Source of the DNA: Paenibacillus sp. GSMTC-2017 | GTDB taxonomy: Bacteria > Bacillota > Bacilli > Paenibacillales > Paenibacillaceae | DNA length: 64,000 nt | Reading direction: 5' to 3' | Assembly: GCF_016019935.1 (NCBI RefSeq) | Contig: NZ_JAECMT010000001.1 | Coordinates: forward strand, 248,022 to 312,021 | Shown here: piece after piece, positions 51,657-60,774 of the stretch | How positions within the stretch are numbered: the stretch's first letter is position 1 | Layout: the number at the start of each line of letters is the position of its first letter | Notes under the pieces: model-generated | What the model was told of the DNA's origin: nothing | Database searches by the model: none | What the model saw: the letters and a program-made list of their open reading frames with translations, nothing else | Program-made: the position numbers and the translations under genes

Positions 51657-52388
51657 TCACCCAAAGAAATAACTAATGTAAATCATAATAAGAAGGCCAA
51701 AAATAAAGGAATACGTAGCTGGACGTTCATACCCATGACTATGCGTCTCTGGTATAAGTTCTTTATAAACAATAAACAACATCGCTCCTGAAGCGAAAGC
51801 AAGCCCGTAACCAATAAGCCATTCAATATAACTCGCGGCAAAATACCCAACAACGGCCGATACAACTTCCATGAGTCCGGTCACCGCTACAATAAGAATT
51901 AACTTGATCTTACTCACATTGGATTGTGTCAGAAAGATAGCAAGAACAAGACCTTCAGGTATATTCTGCGCACCAATAGCGACCGCTACCATCGTACCTA
52001 ATCCTTCACTTGCACTAGCATAACTAAAACCTGTACTCAATCCTTCTGGAATGTTATGGATAAAAAGTGCGAAGATGACGAGCAGTGATTTGGAATCAAA
52101 TGCACTAATACCTCGCTTCTGTTCAATATCGATATGCGGTATACTTTTTTCTAGTAAATCTAGAACGACAACACCGATAATAAATCCTATTGTTAAAGGG
52201 ATCAACCCTGATTCCTTAAGCGCTTGTGGTAGAAGTCCAAATGTCGACGTCGATACCATGATGCCTGCGGTAAAAGCAATTAATATATCTTTCCACTTCT
52301 CAGAGAGCGAACGTACAAATAATAAAGGCACTGCACCAAGGACAGTTGCCATTGCAGAAATAAAGCTACCGAGTAATGCAGCTGTCAT
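51657..52388 (-). CDS. ZIP-family metal transporter
   Basis: A 243-aa membrane protein with eight segments. The metal-binding signature of segment 4 is HNIPEGLSTGFS and of segment 5 GAQNIPEGL, both typical of bacterial ZIP proteins that move zinc or other divalent cations into the cytosol. ATG 52388 follows AGGGGCG; the open frame back to 52517 overlaps the Nudix gene and has no site. It ends close to a bidirectional terminator. Confidence 0.9.
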   Translation of the reverse strand: MTAALLGSFISAMATVLGAVPLLFVRSLSEKWKDILIAFTAGIMVSTSTFGLLPQALKESGLIPLTIGFIIGVVVLDLLEKSIPHIDIEQKRGISAFDSKSLLVIFALFIHNIPEGLSTGFSYASASEGLGTMVAVAIGAQNIPEGLVLAIFLTQSNVSKIKLILIVAVTGLMEVVSAVVGYFAASYIEWLIGYGLAFASGAMLFIVYKELIPETHSHGYERPATYSFIFGLLIMIYISYFFG

Positions 52389-52402
52389 AGTGGAATCGCC
52401 CC

Positions 52403-52921
52403 TTATCGATTTAGTTGCTTCAAGAAGGTTAAATCTCTTTCTTGAATAAATTTCCCAACATATGTCTGCGGTATGTTTTTCTCCATTATTTTTATAGCTT
52501 CTTTTAGTGATACCCATCCCGTTGATAATCCACCGGCATGTTCTTCTTCCGTTAACTCGGGATTTTTTTGATCACTATACATTCTAGCTATGTAACAATA
52601 AGAAAACTGCATCAGTTCATGTTCATCTCTATATTCAATAATTAATCCAACCTCATCAGTAAGTTCAACGGTTGTGCCCAGCTCTTCTAACACTTCACGA
52701 TGCAATGCCGCTTCCATCGTTTCACCTGCTTCAATTCCACCGCCAGGAAGCTTATAATAATGATCACCGCTCATATGGATAAGTGCAATTTCATATTTAT
52801 CGTTAAAAATGATTGCTCTTACTGCGCGTCGGAACCAAAATTTATTGCCATGTCTACGAGATGTACTGTCACGCCCACTTAGACTAAGATCCCGTTCATA
52901 TAATTCCTTTAACAGCTCCAT
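52403..52921 (-). CDS. Nudix hydrolase
   Basis: A 172-aa pyrophosphohydrolase. The Nudix box GGGIEAGETMEAALHREVLEELG is complete at about residues 60-82 (the two runs GGGIEAGE and REVLEELG hold the key residues). It acts on nucleoside-diphosphate derivatives; the exact substrate is unknown. ATG 52921 follows AAAGGA. It ends 15 bp before the ZIP gene starts, so the pair may be co-transcribed. Confidence 0.9.
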   Translation of the reverse strand: MELLKELYERDLSLSGRDSTSRRHGNKFWFRRAVRAIIFNDKYEIALIHMSGDHYYKLPGGGIEAGETMEAALHREVLEELGTTVELTDEVGLIIEYRDEHELMQFSYCYIARMYSDQKNPELTEEEHAGGLSTGWVSLKEAIKIMEKNIPQTYVGKFIQERDLTFLKQLNR

Positions 52922-52963
52922 TACTACTAATCCTTTCTATATGTACGAATTAGCGAGCTACGA

Positions 52964-53752
52964 TTAGCTCAATCCTTCACGAACCATGTTTAAAAAATAA
53001 TCTTTATGCCTTGGATGGCATGCAATTAAATACGGCTGCTTGCTAGCGACAGTGAATGGGTTACCATCATAATCAATAACAGCCCCACCCGCTTCTTGTG
53101 CCATCAGAAGACCGGAATATAAATCTTCACCTTCTGAGTTATAAACGATAATACCGTCGAGATCCCCTCGTGCTAACATAACCCATTGCAAAGTTGGTGC
53201 CCATAACCTCATCATCCGTTTTGTATTCAAGTCAATATGATGTCTGAGCTTTACAGCTTTAGCTTCATTTTGCACAGCATGACCTTGAATCCAGCCAAGC
53301 CTTGCTTTGTTGAATGCTCCGCCTGGTTCCATCGTTATAGGACGTTGGTTGCAGGTAACACCTCCACCAGATGTCGCTGTGTATAAACGATCCGTCATTG
53401 GCTCATAAATAACCGCTAGAACAGGAATAAGATGATGCATTAACGTAATCGATATTCCAAATAGTGGCAAACCTACAGCGAAGTTGTTAGTCCCATCGAG
53501 CGGGTCAACTAACCATAACCATTCGCTTTCGTTTTCATTCTCTCCAAATTCTTCCGATCGAATGCGATGTTCCGGGAATACATTTCTAATCTTCGCCAAT
53601 ATGATTGCTTCAGCAAGATGATCCGCTTCGGTAACGATATCGCCATGATCATCCTTTTCTTCAACATGTGCAAGATTTCCAAATTTATCTTTTGTTAGTC
53701 TTCCCGCTTCAAAAGCAGCAGCTATAGCTACTTCCATCGCTATTTTAAGCAT
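52964..53752 (-). CDS. Inositol monophosphatase family protein
   Basis: A 262-aa Mg-dependent phosphatase. Motif 1 is WLVDPLDGTNNFAVGLP (about 83-99), and the acidic EEFGENE upstream and the later EDLYSGLLMAQEAGG complete the metal site. Family members hydrolyse inositol-1-phosphate, PAP or fructose-1,6-bisphosphate; which one is unclear here. The second motif reads GEDLYSG, somewhat unlike the usual WDxAAG. ATG 53752 follows AAAGGTGG. Confidence 0.88.
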   Translation of the reverse strand: MLKIAMEVAIAAAFEAGRLTKDKFGNLAHVEEKDDHGDIVTEADHLAEAIILAKIRNVFPEHRIRSEEFGENENESEWLWLVDPLDGTNNFAVGLPLFGISITLMHHLIPVLAVIYEPMTDRLYTATSGGGVTCNQRPITMEPGGAFNKARLGWIQGHAVQNEAKAVKLRHHIDLNTKRMMRLWAPTLQWVMLARGDLDGIIVYNSEGEDLYSGLLMAQEAGGAVIDYDGNPFTVASKQPYLIACHPRHKDYFLNMVREGLS

Positions 53753-53798
53753 CCAAATTCCACCTTTATCAAAATGGTTTATGAATTGACTACATTGC

Positions 53799-54548
53799 TT
53801 AAATGGATCTATTGAAACGTACTACCTCATCATACGAAAGATTCCCACCGAAAATATCGAGTGCACTACCTATCGTAAGATCGAGTTTTCCGTTAGATAA
53901 CGTAAGGAATAACTTCATATCTTCTATCGATCTAGCTCCTCCTGCATAGGTTGTAGGAATGGTAACCCACTTCGCAAGATCACGAACTAAACTTTGCTGA
54001 ATGCCGCTTTGTTTACCTTCTACATCTACTGCATGCACAAGAAACTCATCACAATAGCTCTCCAAGTAACGAATGTTTGCTTCATTTACTTCAAAGTCGC
54101 TAAATTGCTTCCATTGATTCGTAACGACAAACCATTTGCCATCCCGCTCTTTACAGCTTAAATCGATAACAAGTCGCTCCTTGCCTACTTCAGCTACAAT
54201 GCTCGATAAATTCTCTTCGTTTAGTCGACCATCGCGAAAAATATATGAGGTCACAATGGCATGTGATCCGCCTTGCTTCAAATAATATGCAGCATTTTCC
54301 GCTGTAATCCCTCCACCAATTTGAAGACCATTAGGGTAATGCGACAATGCTTGAATTGCTGCTTCTTCATTATGAGGTCCGAGCATAATAACATGACCGC
54401 CGGTTAACTCATCTCGCTTAAACAATTCAGCGTAATACGCTGAATCATAGGATGATACAAAGTTTTCAATAATGTCATCATTTAACGTTTCTCCAACGAT
54501 CTGTTTTACTTTTCCATCATGAAGATCGATACATGGTCTGAATTTCAA
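53799..54548 (-). CDS. hisA: HisA-type isomerase, eukaryotic type
   Basis: A 249-aa TIM-barrel protein. It resembles the eukaryotic-type phosphoribosylformimino-5-aminoimidazole carboxamide ribotide isomerase (yeast His6) far more than the usual bacterial HisA: FRPCIDLHDGKVKQIVGETL, HVIMLGPHNEEAAIQAL, LQIGGGI, VIDLSCKERDGKWFVVTNQW, YAGGARSIEDM, GKLDLTIGSALDIFGGNL. It would catalyse the Amadori step of histidine synthesis. The start is TTG 54548 with AGGGG seven bases upstream. No other his gene is near. Confidence 0.85.
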   Translation of the reverse strand: MKFRPCIDLHDGKVKQIVGETLNDDIIENFVSSYDSAYYAELFKRDELTGGHVIMLGPHNEEAAIQALSHYPNGLQIGGGITAENAAYYLKQGGSHAIVTSYIFRDGRLNEENLSSIVAEVGKERLVIDLSCKERDGKWFVVTNQWKQFSDFEVNEANIRYLESYCDEFLVHAVDVEGKQSGIQQSLVRDLAKWVTIPTTYAGGARSIEDMKLFLTLSNGKLDLTIGSALDIFGGNLSYDEVVRFNRSI

Positions 54549-54682
54549 CGGATTACCCCTATTCTTTTAATTGATCTATTTACATTTTGACATAGACGAT
54601 TACATCTACGCAATATAAATAGAAGCATCTTAACTAGAATGGATAGCATTCGAGATAAGATGCTTCTATTTGTATATACAAC

Positions 54683-55294
54683 TTAATTACCTTGTTGCTT
54701 TTTCTCACTAAAAGATAAGAGCATTAACCCGCTATTTAAGAGAAGAAACCATAACAAGATCGGGTATAACATCTGATAATCGAATAATAATGTTTCCTCA
54801 ATTACTGCGATAAAAATATAGAGTACAAAATAGGCTGAAGGAATTAGTACAATGATCAACTTGCTAATTTTAACGTAATTTTTCCATTCTGCAGTTTGCT
54901 TTGTTTTCATTAACTTGCCACGGATATAGTATAATCCAACAATACCAATTACAGCTGCAATCGATGCAAGTATTAGAGCAAATAATTTTTCATCAAATAC
55001 TTGATACGTTTGTCCACTCATAACTTGTATTGCGATAATCGGAATTATTAGCATCCATGTTATTACTAGATATCGTCTATCCATATCTTGAGCAAAACCT
55101 GATACCATACTAATTACTAAAACGGCTAATAATCCAATCGATATATCTACAATCCCAAACCGAAACCGAAAACTTCGAAATGAAAACTCTGGTTCAATGA
55201 AAGCTGGAATTAACAAAATAGCGATAATAAATAGAGTAGATAAAGTAGTAATGAACTTAATAATACGTGTATTTGTTTCTTCTACGTTAGACAT
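54683..55294 (-). CDS. Unknown integral membrane protein
   Basis: A protein of about 203 aa with six predicted membrane segments (LFIIAILLIPAFI, GIVDISIGLLAVLVISMV, YLVITWMLIIPIIAIQVM, LFALILASIAAVIGIVGL, ISKLIIVLIPSAYFVLYIF and a last LLWFLLLNSGLMLLSF). No motif recognised. I chose ATG 55294; a TTG at 55309 abuts the AGAGAGG site. It is 45 bp after the next gene and may share its transcript. Confidence 0.65.
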   Translation of the reverse strand: MSNVEETNTRIIKFITTLSTLFIIAILLIPAFIEPEFSFRSFRFRFGIVDISIGLLAVLVISMVSGFAQDMDRRYLVITWMLIIPIIAIQVMSGQTYQVFDEKLFALILASIAAVIGIVGLYYIRGKLMKTKQTAEWKNYVKISKLIIVLIPSAYFVLYIFIAVIEETLLFDYQMLYPILLWFLLLNSGLMLLSFSEKKQQGN

Positions 55295-55339
55295 TATCTT
55301 TTTTTTCAACCTCTCTGTGACTGAATAATTTATTTTACG

Positions 55340-55801
55340 TTAAGCATACTGAATGGCTCCACCATGGAAATGTAAGCTGAATATCACTTTTCCTTGGTAT
55401 AAAATCTGCTCCTTACCATTAAAGTGATGAAAATCACCTTCCCAGTTACAAACATACTCAAACTTTTCACTTTTTTTGAAAGCTGGACCTCTGAACGGAG
55501 CATCAATACCAACTTCCGTTAAACAAGCATTTAGAAATTCAGGGAAACCTTCAATTGGATCATGTGTATACCCAAAATAGTTCATCGACCACTTTGCAAC
55601 ATCATTTTGCCAAACTACTTCTTGCCCAGAAAAGTGGATTTCCCCATAATAGCTGTCCAAATAGGCAAAATGTTCTCGTTTGTATGGTATATCTTTTGCT
55701 CCCGGTCGTGTAGGTTTCGCTTTTTCCCCACTTCCAGATGCATAAGCCGCTCGCTTTGCTTCCACTATAAAAGTCTTAATCGCCAATTCATTGTCAACCA
55801 A
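55340..55801 (-). CDS. DUF5680-domain protein
   Basis: A 153-aa protein matching the DUF5680 pattern: FIVEAKRAAYASGSGEKAKP, YLDSYYGEIHFSGQEVVW, WSMNYFGYTHDP. Function unknown; the domain is often fused to a helix-turn-helix, which is absent here. The start appears to be TTG 55801 with AAGGTGG ten bases upstream. It follows the nucleotidyltransferase gene by 23 bp. Confidence 0.75.
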   Translation of the reverse strand: MVDNELAIKTFIVEAKRAAYASGSGEKAKPTRPGAKDIPYKREHFAYLDSYYGEIHFSGQEVVWQNDVAKWSMNYFGYTHDPIEGFPEFLNACLTEVGIDAPFRGPAFKKSEKFEYVCNWEGDFHHFNGKEQILYQGKVIFSLHFHGGAIQYA

Positions 55802-55824
55802 CGCATCAGCACCACCTTCATTTT

Positions 55825-56670
55825 TTATACTGCATCTATTTTCTTCAAGATTGAGTCTGCAATTTGTTTAAGTAAATCTCTTTGCCTGTTAAGTGACTTC
55901 ACGTCACGATGTGCTCCGAGCAAAAAGTCTAGATTGTCTAATAGAGGATCTGGGCAAAATGACAACCGTCTCAATTGATTCTCAATCTTTTTGTCGCCAG
56001 TGAAGTAAGTTTCATTCAGAGCAAATAGGAGTTGAAAATAGATATGAAGCGTTTGTTGTGCTATACCAGAAGTGTATATCGTATCGCAACGTTTAATTGC
56101 ACTAAGATAATGGAAGTTATCCAGCCAGAAGGTTCCTCTCCACTTGTTCGTATCAAGGATCGCTTTCTTCAGCTTTGGAGGATATACTTCAATTCGTTTC
56201 TTCCAATCTGCGATAATACCGAAACGATCATCCAATGGTTGAATAAAACTTACTTCAGATAAACAAATATAGTTATAATAACCGCTGAGTGTCCAGAAGG
56301 TCGGTTCGGAGAATATAGTTCCTTCCAAACAATCTTGAATAGACTTTTCATAGTTCGTATAAGATTTGAGACTCGTCTCAACCTTTATACCTTTAAAGTA
56401 AAAATCTGCACATCCACCCCATATTGCAGCATCGATCGGATCGTCGAGATATGGTTCCTGATCTTGATCAGCAATTGCTGCTACAAGTCTTCTACGCTCT
56501 TCGAGTGGAACTACACCCTCTGTATATACATAAAAGTCCAAATCAGAATGGATGTCCGAAGTTCCTTTCGCATAAGAACCACCTAATGCTATCGCATATT
56601 TACCAGTTAACATCGCTTTAATAGTAGGTAACAATTGATCGATAACGTTAATTACATCATCCTTAATCAT
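55825..56670 (-). CDS. Nucleotidyltransferase-fold protein (aminoglycoside-type)
   Basis: A 281-aa protein with a Pol-beta-type nucleotidyltransferase core. The motif is GGSYAKGTSDIHSDLDFYVY (residues 30-49) and holds the two metal Asp residues, followed by DFYFKGIKVETSL with the third acidic position. The remainder is helical, as in DUF4037 or streptomycin adenylyltransferase-like proteins. The substrate is unknown; resistance should not be assumed. ATG 56670. First gene of a run of three. Confidence 0.8.
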   Translation of the reverse strand: MIKDDVINVIDQLLPTIKAMLTGKYAIALGGSYAKGTSDIHSDLDFYVYTEGVVPLEERRRLVAAIADQDQEPYLDDPIDAAIWGGCADFYFKGIKVETSLKSYTNYEKSIQDCLEGTIFSEPTFWTLSGYYNYICLSEVSFIQPLDDRFGIIADWKKRIEVYPPKLKKAILDTNKWRGTFWLDNFHYLSAIKRCDTIYTSGIAQQTLHIYFQLLFALNETYFTGDKKIENQLRRLSFCPDPLLDNLDFLLGAHRDVKSLNRQRDLLKQIADSILKKIDAV

Positions 56671-57023
56671 CTACTTTCACCTCATTCGCTAGTTAATATC
56701 ATTTAAATATTTCGCCCCTAGCCAACCCGTCACATTGTTGAACGTATTTAGCCACTTCCTACTATTTCTTCCCATAATGATCTTCCATGATTATACAACT
56801 TTTGGAATCTACGAGAAAGTCCTATTCATAAATTTATGCTAGATTTAAGGTTCGTCTCCTAATAACTATTATTTTGCATCTCAAAATTAAGTTGACAAAA
56901 ATAAATATTTATGATATGATTAAAAGTTTACTAATTTACTTTGTCAATTTCGTTTGATACGATAGCAGTTGACCATCATTATTCGATTGAATGGTTTAAT
57001 CTAAATAATATGGAGGAATCATC
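56671..57023. other. Intergenic region with a strong plus-strand promoter
   Basis: No gene. The region lies between divergent genes and holds a near-consensus sigma-A promoter at 56892-56920 for the gene at 57024. Confidence 0.6.
56892..56920 (+). promoter_or_regulatory. Sigma-A promoter of the metallo-beta-lactamase-fold gene
   Basis: TTGACA at 56892-56897 and TATGAT at 56915-56920 are exactly 17 bp apart. It gives a leader of about 95 nt before ATG 57024. Confidence 0.82.
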
Positions 57024-57776
57024 ATGCGATCGGAATCCGGTATTGCAATGTTGACAATTTCGGCAGAGATTATGGGAAGAATTGAATCCGTTCATCCAAC
57101 TTTATTGTGGGATCAAAATGATGTAATTCTCATAGACTCCGCATACCCTGGCCAACTCCCATTGATAATGCAAGAACTGTTAAAAGAGCAGATTAGACTT
57201 AAGGATATCAGTCATATTATTATTACTCATCAAGACTTGGATCATATCGGATGTATCCCAGCACTTCTAAAGGAACTAGATAACCAAGTAGAAATTATTG
57301 CTTCACCATTAGAAAAACCTTACATTCAAGGAGATCGCATGCTCCTCAAGCTTACTCCATCAGCAGTTGAAGCAGCTGTTCGTTCTTTACCAGAGCATCT
57401 CCCATCGGAATGGAAAGCTTCGTTCAGAACTACGTTATTAAATCCTCCACGTTTTAGCGTAAATAAAACCATTTCTCATCTGGAGGAACTTCCATTTTGC
57501 GGTGGGATTATTGTCATTGACACACCTGGTCATACACCAGGACATATCAGCTTATTTCATAAACGGACACAAACTCTTATCGCTGCTGATGCACTTAGAG
57601 TTGAAAACAATCAATTACTTTTTCCCGATCCACAATTATGTAGCGATTTCGAGCAAGCGAAAGCTTCCGTCAAGCAGTTTCTGGACTTTGATATTACAGA
57701 AATTATTTGTCACCATGGAGGAAGTTACTCTAATAATGTTAGAGGGCGTATTAACGAGCTATGTAGCTCTAATTAA
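57024..57776 (+). CDS. Metallo-beta-lactamase-fold hydrolase
   Basis: A 250-aa cytosolic metallohydrolase. The first metal motif is THQDLDHIG (variant HxDxDH, residues 69-77), later ligands are in DTPGHTPGHISLF and IIAADALR, and the last in ICHHGG. The HQDLDH form is common in Paenibacillus and Bacillus hydrolases of the YflN/glyoxalase-II-like group; substrate unknown. ATG 57024 follows GGAGG by seven bases. Confidence 0.88.
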   Translation: MRSESGIAMLTISAEIMGRIESVHPTLLWDQNDVILIDSAYPGQLPLIMQELLKEQIRLKDISHIIITHQDLDHIGCIPALLKELDNQVEIIASPLEKPYIQGDRMLLKLTPSAVEAAVRSLPEHLPSEWKASFRTTLLNPPRFSVNKTISHLEELPFCGGIIVIDTPGHTPGHISLFHKRTQTLIAADALRVENNQLLFPDPQLCSDFEQAKASVKQFLDFDITEIICHHGGSYSNNVRGRINELCSSN

Positions 57777-57784
57777 TACATCAA

Positions 57785-57822
57785 AAAACCCGATTCATGC
57801 TATTAAAGCAGAATCGGGTTTT
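57785..57822. terminator. Bidirectional terminator
   Basis: AAAACCCGATTC at 57785-57796 is inverted at 57811-57822, with A and T tracts built in. It separates two convergent genes. Confidence 0.85.
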
Positions 57823-57842
57823 CGTCTACATGTAATGTTTTC

Positions 57843-58781
57843 TTATTGATCGGACAGCAAAGCTGGTACTAAGTGTTCAAAGATAAACTTGCGAGAATAG
57901 ATAGCATCATTTCGTTTCGTTATTTGCTTACGTATGACAATGGAGAGGTCGAACTCAGGAATCATAAGCAAATATTGTCCACCATGCCCAAAGGCAAAGT
58001 AACAATCAGCCATTTCGTTATGCTCGAATGGTGAGCACCACCAATGATAGCCGTAACCTCCGTAGATTGGTGGCTCATAATTCATTAGACCGCGATGGTG
58101 AAGGCGAGTTGAATCTTTTATCCAGTCTCCCGAGATAATCCGCTGACCTTCCCATACTCCTTCTTGAATAAACAAAGCTCCGAACTTGGCAAGATCTTGT
58201 CCACATAGAGACAAACCTGTACCACCTTCGCTAATTCCATTCCGCTCTGACCATTTAGCTGCTCGAAATTGCAATGGCTCGAAGAGGTGTTTTTTCCCAT
58301 ACTGCAGCGCTGACATGCCTGTTGCTTTTGTTAATATGGCCGATAATAGATGCGATCCACCAGAATTGTAGGTGTATGCTTGACCTGGATCATGGATAAT
58401 TGGTTGCTTCAATGCAAATGTAATGGGATCTTGTGAAGCGCGTAGAGCTTTATAAGGTTTGTCAAAATCCGGCCAATCAAATCCAGGAGTCATCGTGAGT
58501 AAATGTTTAATCGTAATCGTATCGCCTTCAGCTCCAACGATTTCGCTGCAACCCAAAATATCAGACATCTTTTGATCCAAGCTCTGCAACTCTCCCTGAT
58601 CAATTGCTATTCCAATTAAAGCTGACAAGACACTTTTTGTACATGAATATAACGGACCAACTTCATCTTCTCCGTGTCGGTACCATTCATCGACCATGTG
58701 AGACTTTTTCATTACAATGACGGTCCCTATTTTCCATTCTTCTAAAAGATCTATCATTGACTTATTTATAACTTTTGTCAT
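57843..58781 (-). CDS. Serine hydrolase (beta-lactamase/transpeptidase-like)
   Basis: A 312-aa penicillin-binding-fold protein. The SxxK motif is S46-C-T-K49 (PLYSCTKSVLSAL), the second motif is YTYNSGGSH and the third is FGHGGQYLLM (HGG in place of KTG). There is no signal peptide, so it is probably a cytosolic esterase or amidase-like enzyme, not a lactamase. ATG 58781 follows AAAGG. Confidence 0.88.
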   Translation of the reverse strand: MTKVINKSMIDLLEEWKIGTVIVMKKSHMVDEWYRHGEDEVGPLYSCTKSVLSALIGIAIDQGELQSLDQKMSDILGCSEIVGAEGDTITIKHLLTMTPGFDWPDFDKPYKALRASQDPITFALKQPIIHDPGQAYTYNSGGSHLLSAILTKATGMSALQYGKKHLFEPLQFRAAKWSERNGISEGGTGLSLCGQDLAKFGALFIQEGVWEGQRIISGDWIKDSTRLHHRGLMNYEPPIYGGYGYHWWCSPFEHNEMADCYFAFGHGGQYLLMIPEFDLSIVIRKQITKRNDAIYSRKFIFEHLVPALLSDQ

Positions 58782-59149
58782 TATATCTTATTACCTTTCA
58801 TCTCATGAAACTTGCCTTGTCCATGTGGTTTTTTGTTGGGCTAACATTACATTGTCGACCCCTGTATGAAATAATAAACAGAGCAATGCAATTACTTTAC
58901 GTTTGACCCAAAGTTTTAATAAAGTCATTTACATTCGTACATAAAATAATCCGTATTTCGAACAGTTGGAATAGGATGTTTGGAGCTTGGGGAGTGTTTT
59001 TCGATAAAAGTAAATAAGGCTAGTAGCAAAATTGAGACTGCTATGTGCGAATTGATTAGCATATATTTAATAGATCTGCTACCTTCACCCTACAATAATG
59101 ACATCGCATATAATAAAAAGAACATACGTAGTTAACTATTAATCTTTAA
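58782..59149. other. Gap without a recognised feature
   Basis: About 370 AT-rich bases. I see no gene, repeat or clear promoter here. Confidence 0.5.
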
Positions 59150-59410
59150 TTAAGATACATTAGACGTTGAAACCATTTGAGAAGCTGATTGGGCACGACT
59201 TAAGCATATATCCAAGCAATAGCGCATAATATGTGACCGGCGTGCTGTTTCTTGTAATTCCCAAAATTGCACATCTTGAAACAAACGAACTAATACGCTC
59301 TGAGCTGCTTCGCATGCCGAAGTCTCATCGGAAAGTATCGTTAAACATATCGTATATGTAATGGATTCATAACTTCTAAGTCCATTTACTTTTTGGCCAA
59401 ATTGCAACAT
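59150..59410 (-). CDS. 86-aa protein resembling an ECF sigma factor region 2 only
   Basis: The protein spans little more than one domain. The stretch SYESITYTICLTILSDETSA, then CEAAQSVLVRLFQDVQFW and IMRYCLDICLSRA, follows the ECF sigma region 2 layout (Y-x-x-I-x-Y-x-I-x-x-x-I-L, A-x-x-x-Q-x-V-x-x-R-L, LMRI-x-x-N-x-C-L-x-R). Region 4, which binds the -35 box, is absent, and key acidic residues are lost. ATG 59410 follows AAAGGCGGAG, so the gene looks expressed. It may be an adaptor, an anti-sigma decoy or a degenerate sigma. No partner is next to it. Confidence 0.62.
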   Translation of the reverse strand: MLQFGQKVNGLRSYESITYTICLTILSDETSACEAAQSVLVRLFQDVQFWELQETARRSHIMRYCLDICLSRAQSASQMVSTSNVS

Positions 59411-59612
59411 TGCCGCTCCGCCTTTCGTCTTTCAACTAAGCTATTCTTCATTATAGCTCTGTAAATCCGACAAAAAGTTACGAATTGGTTAAAATTGAAC
59501 ATTCAACTTTACGACGAAAGGCTAGTATTCATTCAAATCGAACTATGATACCCTATCGTATATAAAGTGAATAAGAACGTTAGTTGCGATAGAAAAGGAA
59601 GCGTGTTGAAAG

Positions 59613-60233
59613 ATGGCATATGACTTATTATTATCGATAATAGAACAGTTTGGTTATGCTGCATTGTTTTTAGTTTTATGCCTTGGCTTAATCGGGCTTC
59701 CGATCCCTAATGAAACGGTTGTAATGACTGGTGGAGCCTTAGCAGCAGCTGGCGTTTTATCACCACTGCCAGCCTTTTTAATGACATTTCTCGGAATATG
59801 TTCGGCAATGTCATTTGGTTACAGCTTCGGTCGTTTCTCAGGTGCTAAATTGTCCAATTGGTTTCGCAGCAAAAAAAACATAAGCAAGTTTCTCGCTCGC
59901 TCTGAAGAACTTAGTGAAAAGTATGGAGGATATGCAATAAGCATCAGTTTATGTCTTCCGTTTCTGCGCCACGCTACTCCTTATGTAATGGGCCTTAACA
60001 AAATGAAATATGGTAGATTCGCACTTTTTGCATATCCTTCGGCTTTCGTTTGGACGGCGACCTATTTTATCTTAGGATCACTATTAGGAGATCAAGTACA
60101 AGATTTCGCCAACTTAATCACAAATTATGGAACATGGTTACTAGTTGGGTTAGCTGCTGTTGCTGCCGGATATATCATCTTCCGCTTTCAAAAAGCCAAA
60201 AACGAGAAAAACAAAATAGAACGACCATTGTAA
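59613..60233 (+). CDS. DedA-family membrane protein
   Basis: A 206-aa DedA/SNARE-associated (VTT) protein with four to six membrane segments and re-entrant loops. Motifs: ENE-type loop near the start (GLIGLPIPNETVVMTGGALA), FGYSFGRFSGAKL, and the conserved F-x-R-x-x-x-P block as LPFLRHATPYVMGLNKM. Some family members flip undecaprenyl phosphate or phosphatidylethanolamine. ATG 59613 is preceded by AAAGGAAG. Confidence 0.9.
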   Translation: MAYDLLLSIIEQFGYAALFLVLCLGLIGLPIPNETVVMTGGALAAAGVLSPLPAFLMTFLGICSAMSFGYSFGRFSGAKLSNWFRSKKNISKFLARSEELSEKYGGYAISISLCLPFLRHATPYVMGLNKMKYGRFALFAYPSAFVWTATYFILGSLLGDQVQDFANLITNYGTWLLVGLAAVAAGYIIFRFQKAKNEKNKIERPL

Positions 60234-60251
60234 ATATGCTTCTACGTAACT

Positions 60252-60292
60252 AAGCCCACCGTTGCTTCGGTAATCGCAACGATGGGCTTTTG
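60252..60292. terminator. Terminator between convergent genes
   Basis: AAGCCCACCGTTGC at 60252-60265 pairs with GCAACGATGGGCTT at 60276-60289 with one mismatch, then TTTG. Confidence 0.8.
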
Positions 60293-60309
60293 TTATGTTT
60301 TAGCGCTTA

Positions 60310-60591
60310 CTACTCTTCTTCCTGTCTAACGAGCTTTTCCTGTGCCGCGTGAATCAAAACTTCGAACAACTCGTCGTCCTCTTCCAGCTCATTATCTAGC
60401 GCTAGGAATTGCTCTTCACTACCAGACTCGTTCAAGAAAAACAACCCGTATCCCCAGTCTGATCCTCTCTTGCTATGTAAAGCTATCTCGTACTCTTGGT
60501 CATGTCCTTCAACACTAAATTGAACTTTGCCGACATATCCATCTTCCTTACTGTAAGTCATTGATGCATCAATGATAGTGATGTTTGCCAT
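60310..60591 (-). CDS. Acidic 93-aa protein, unknown
   Basis: No family recognised. The product is acidic with a beta-rich core (ITIIDASMTYSKEDGYVGKV, then VEGHDQEYEIALHSKRGSDW) and a helical tail (NELEEDDELFEVLIHAAQEK). ATG 60591 follows AAGGGGAAA; the frame is open to 60624 without a site. It looks like a conserved cytosolic protein of Paenibacillus. Confidence 0.7.
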   Translation of the reverse strand: MANITIIDASMTYSKEDGYVGKVQFSVEGHDQEYEIALHSKRGSDWGYGLFFLNESGSEEQFLALDNELEEDDELFEVLIHAAQEKLVRQEEE

Positions 60592-60774
60592 TATTCGCTT
60601 TCCCCTTCCGATCCTTTGCAACATACGCCGCCTTTATCCTATGTAGAATAGCATAGCAAGAAGTGTGACGCAACCTGTCGATATAAGGCAAGAACGCCTA
60701 CATAAATCCCTGCATACATTACAGTACGATAGCGATAAGACCAGCTGTCGTCCATGTCGGGAGGATGAATACGG

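Noticed and set aside
55825..56670. Aminoglycoside resistance gene
   Set aside because: Only the general nucleotidyltransferase core is seen; no specific match to a known resistance enzyme can be claimed.
57843..58781. Beta-lactamase
   Set aside because: SxxK is present but there is no signal peptide and the third motif is HGG, as in esterase-like serine hydrolases.
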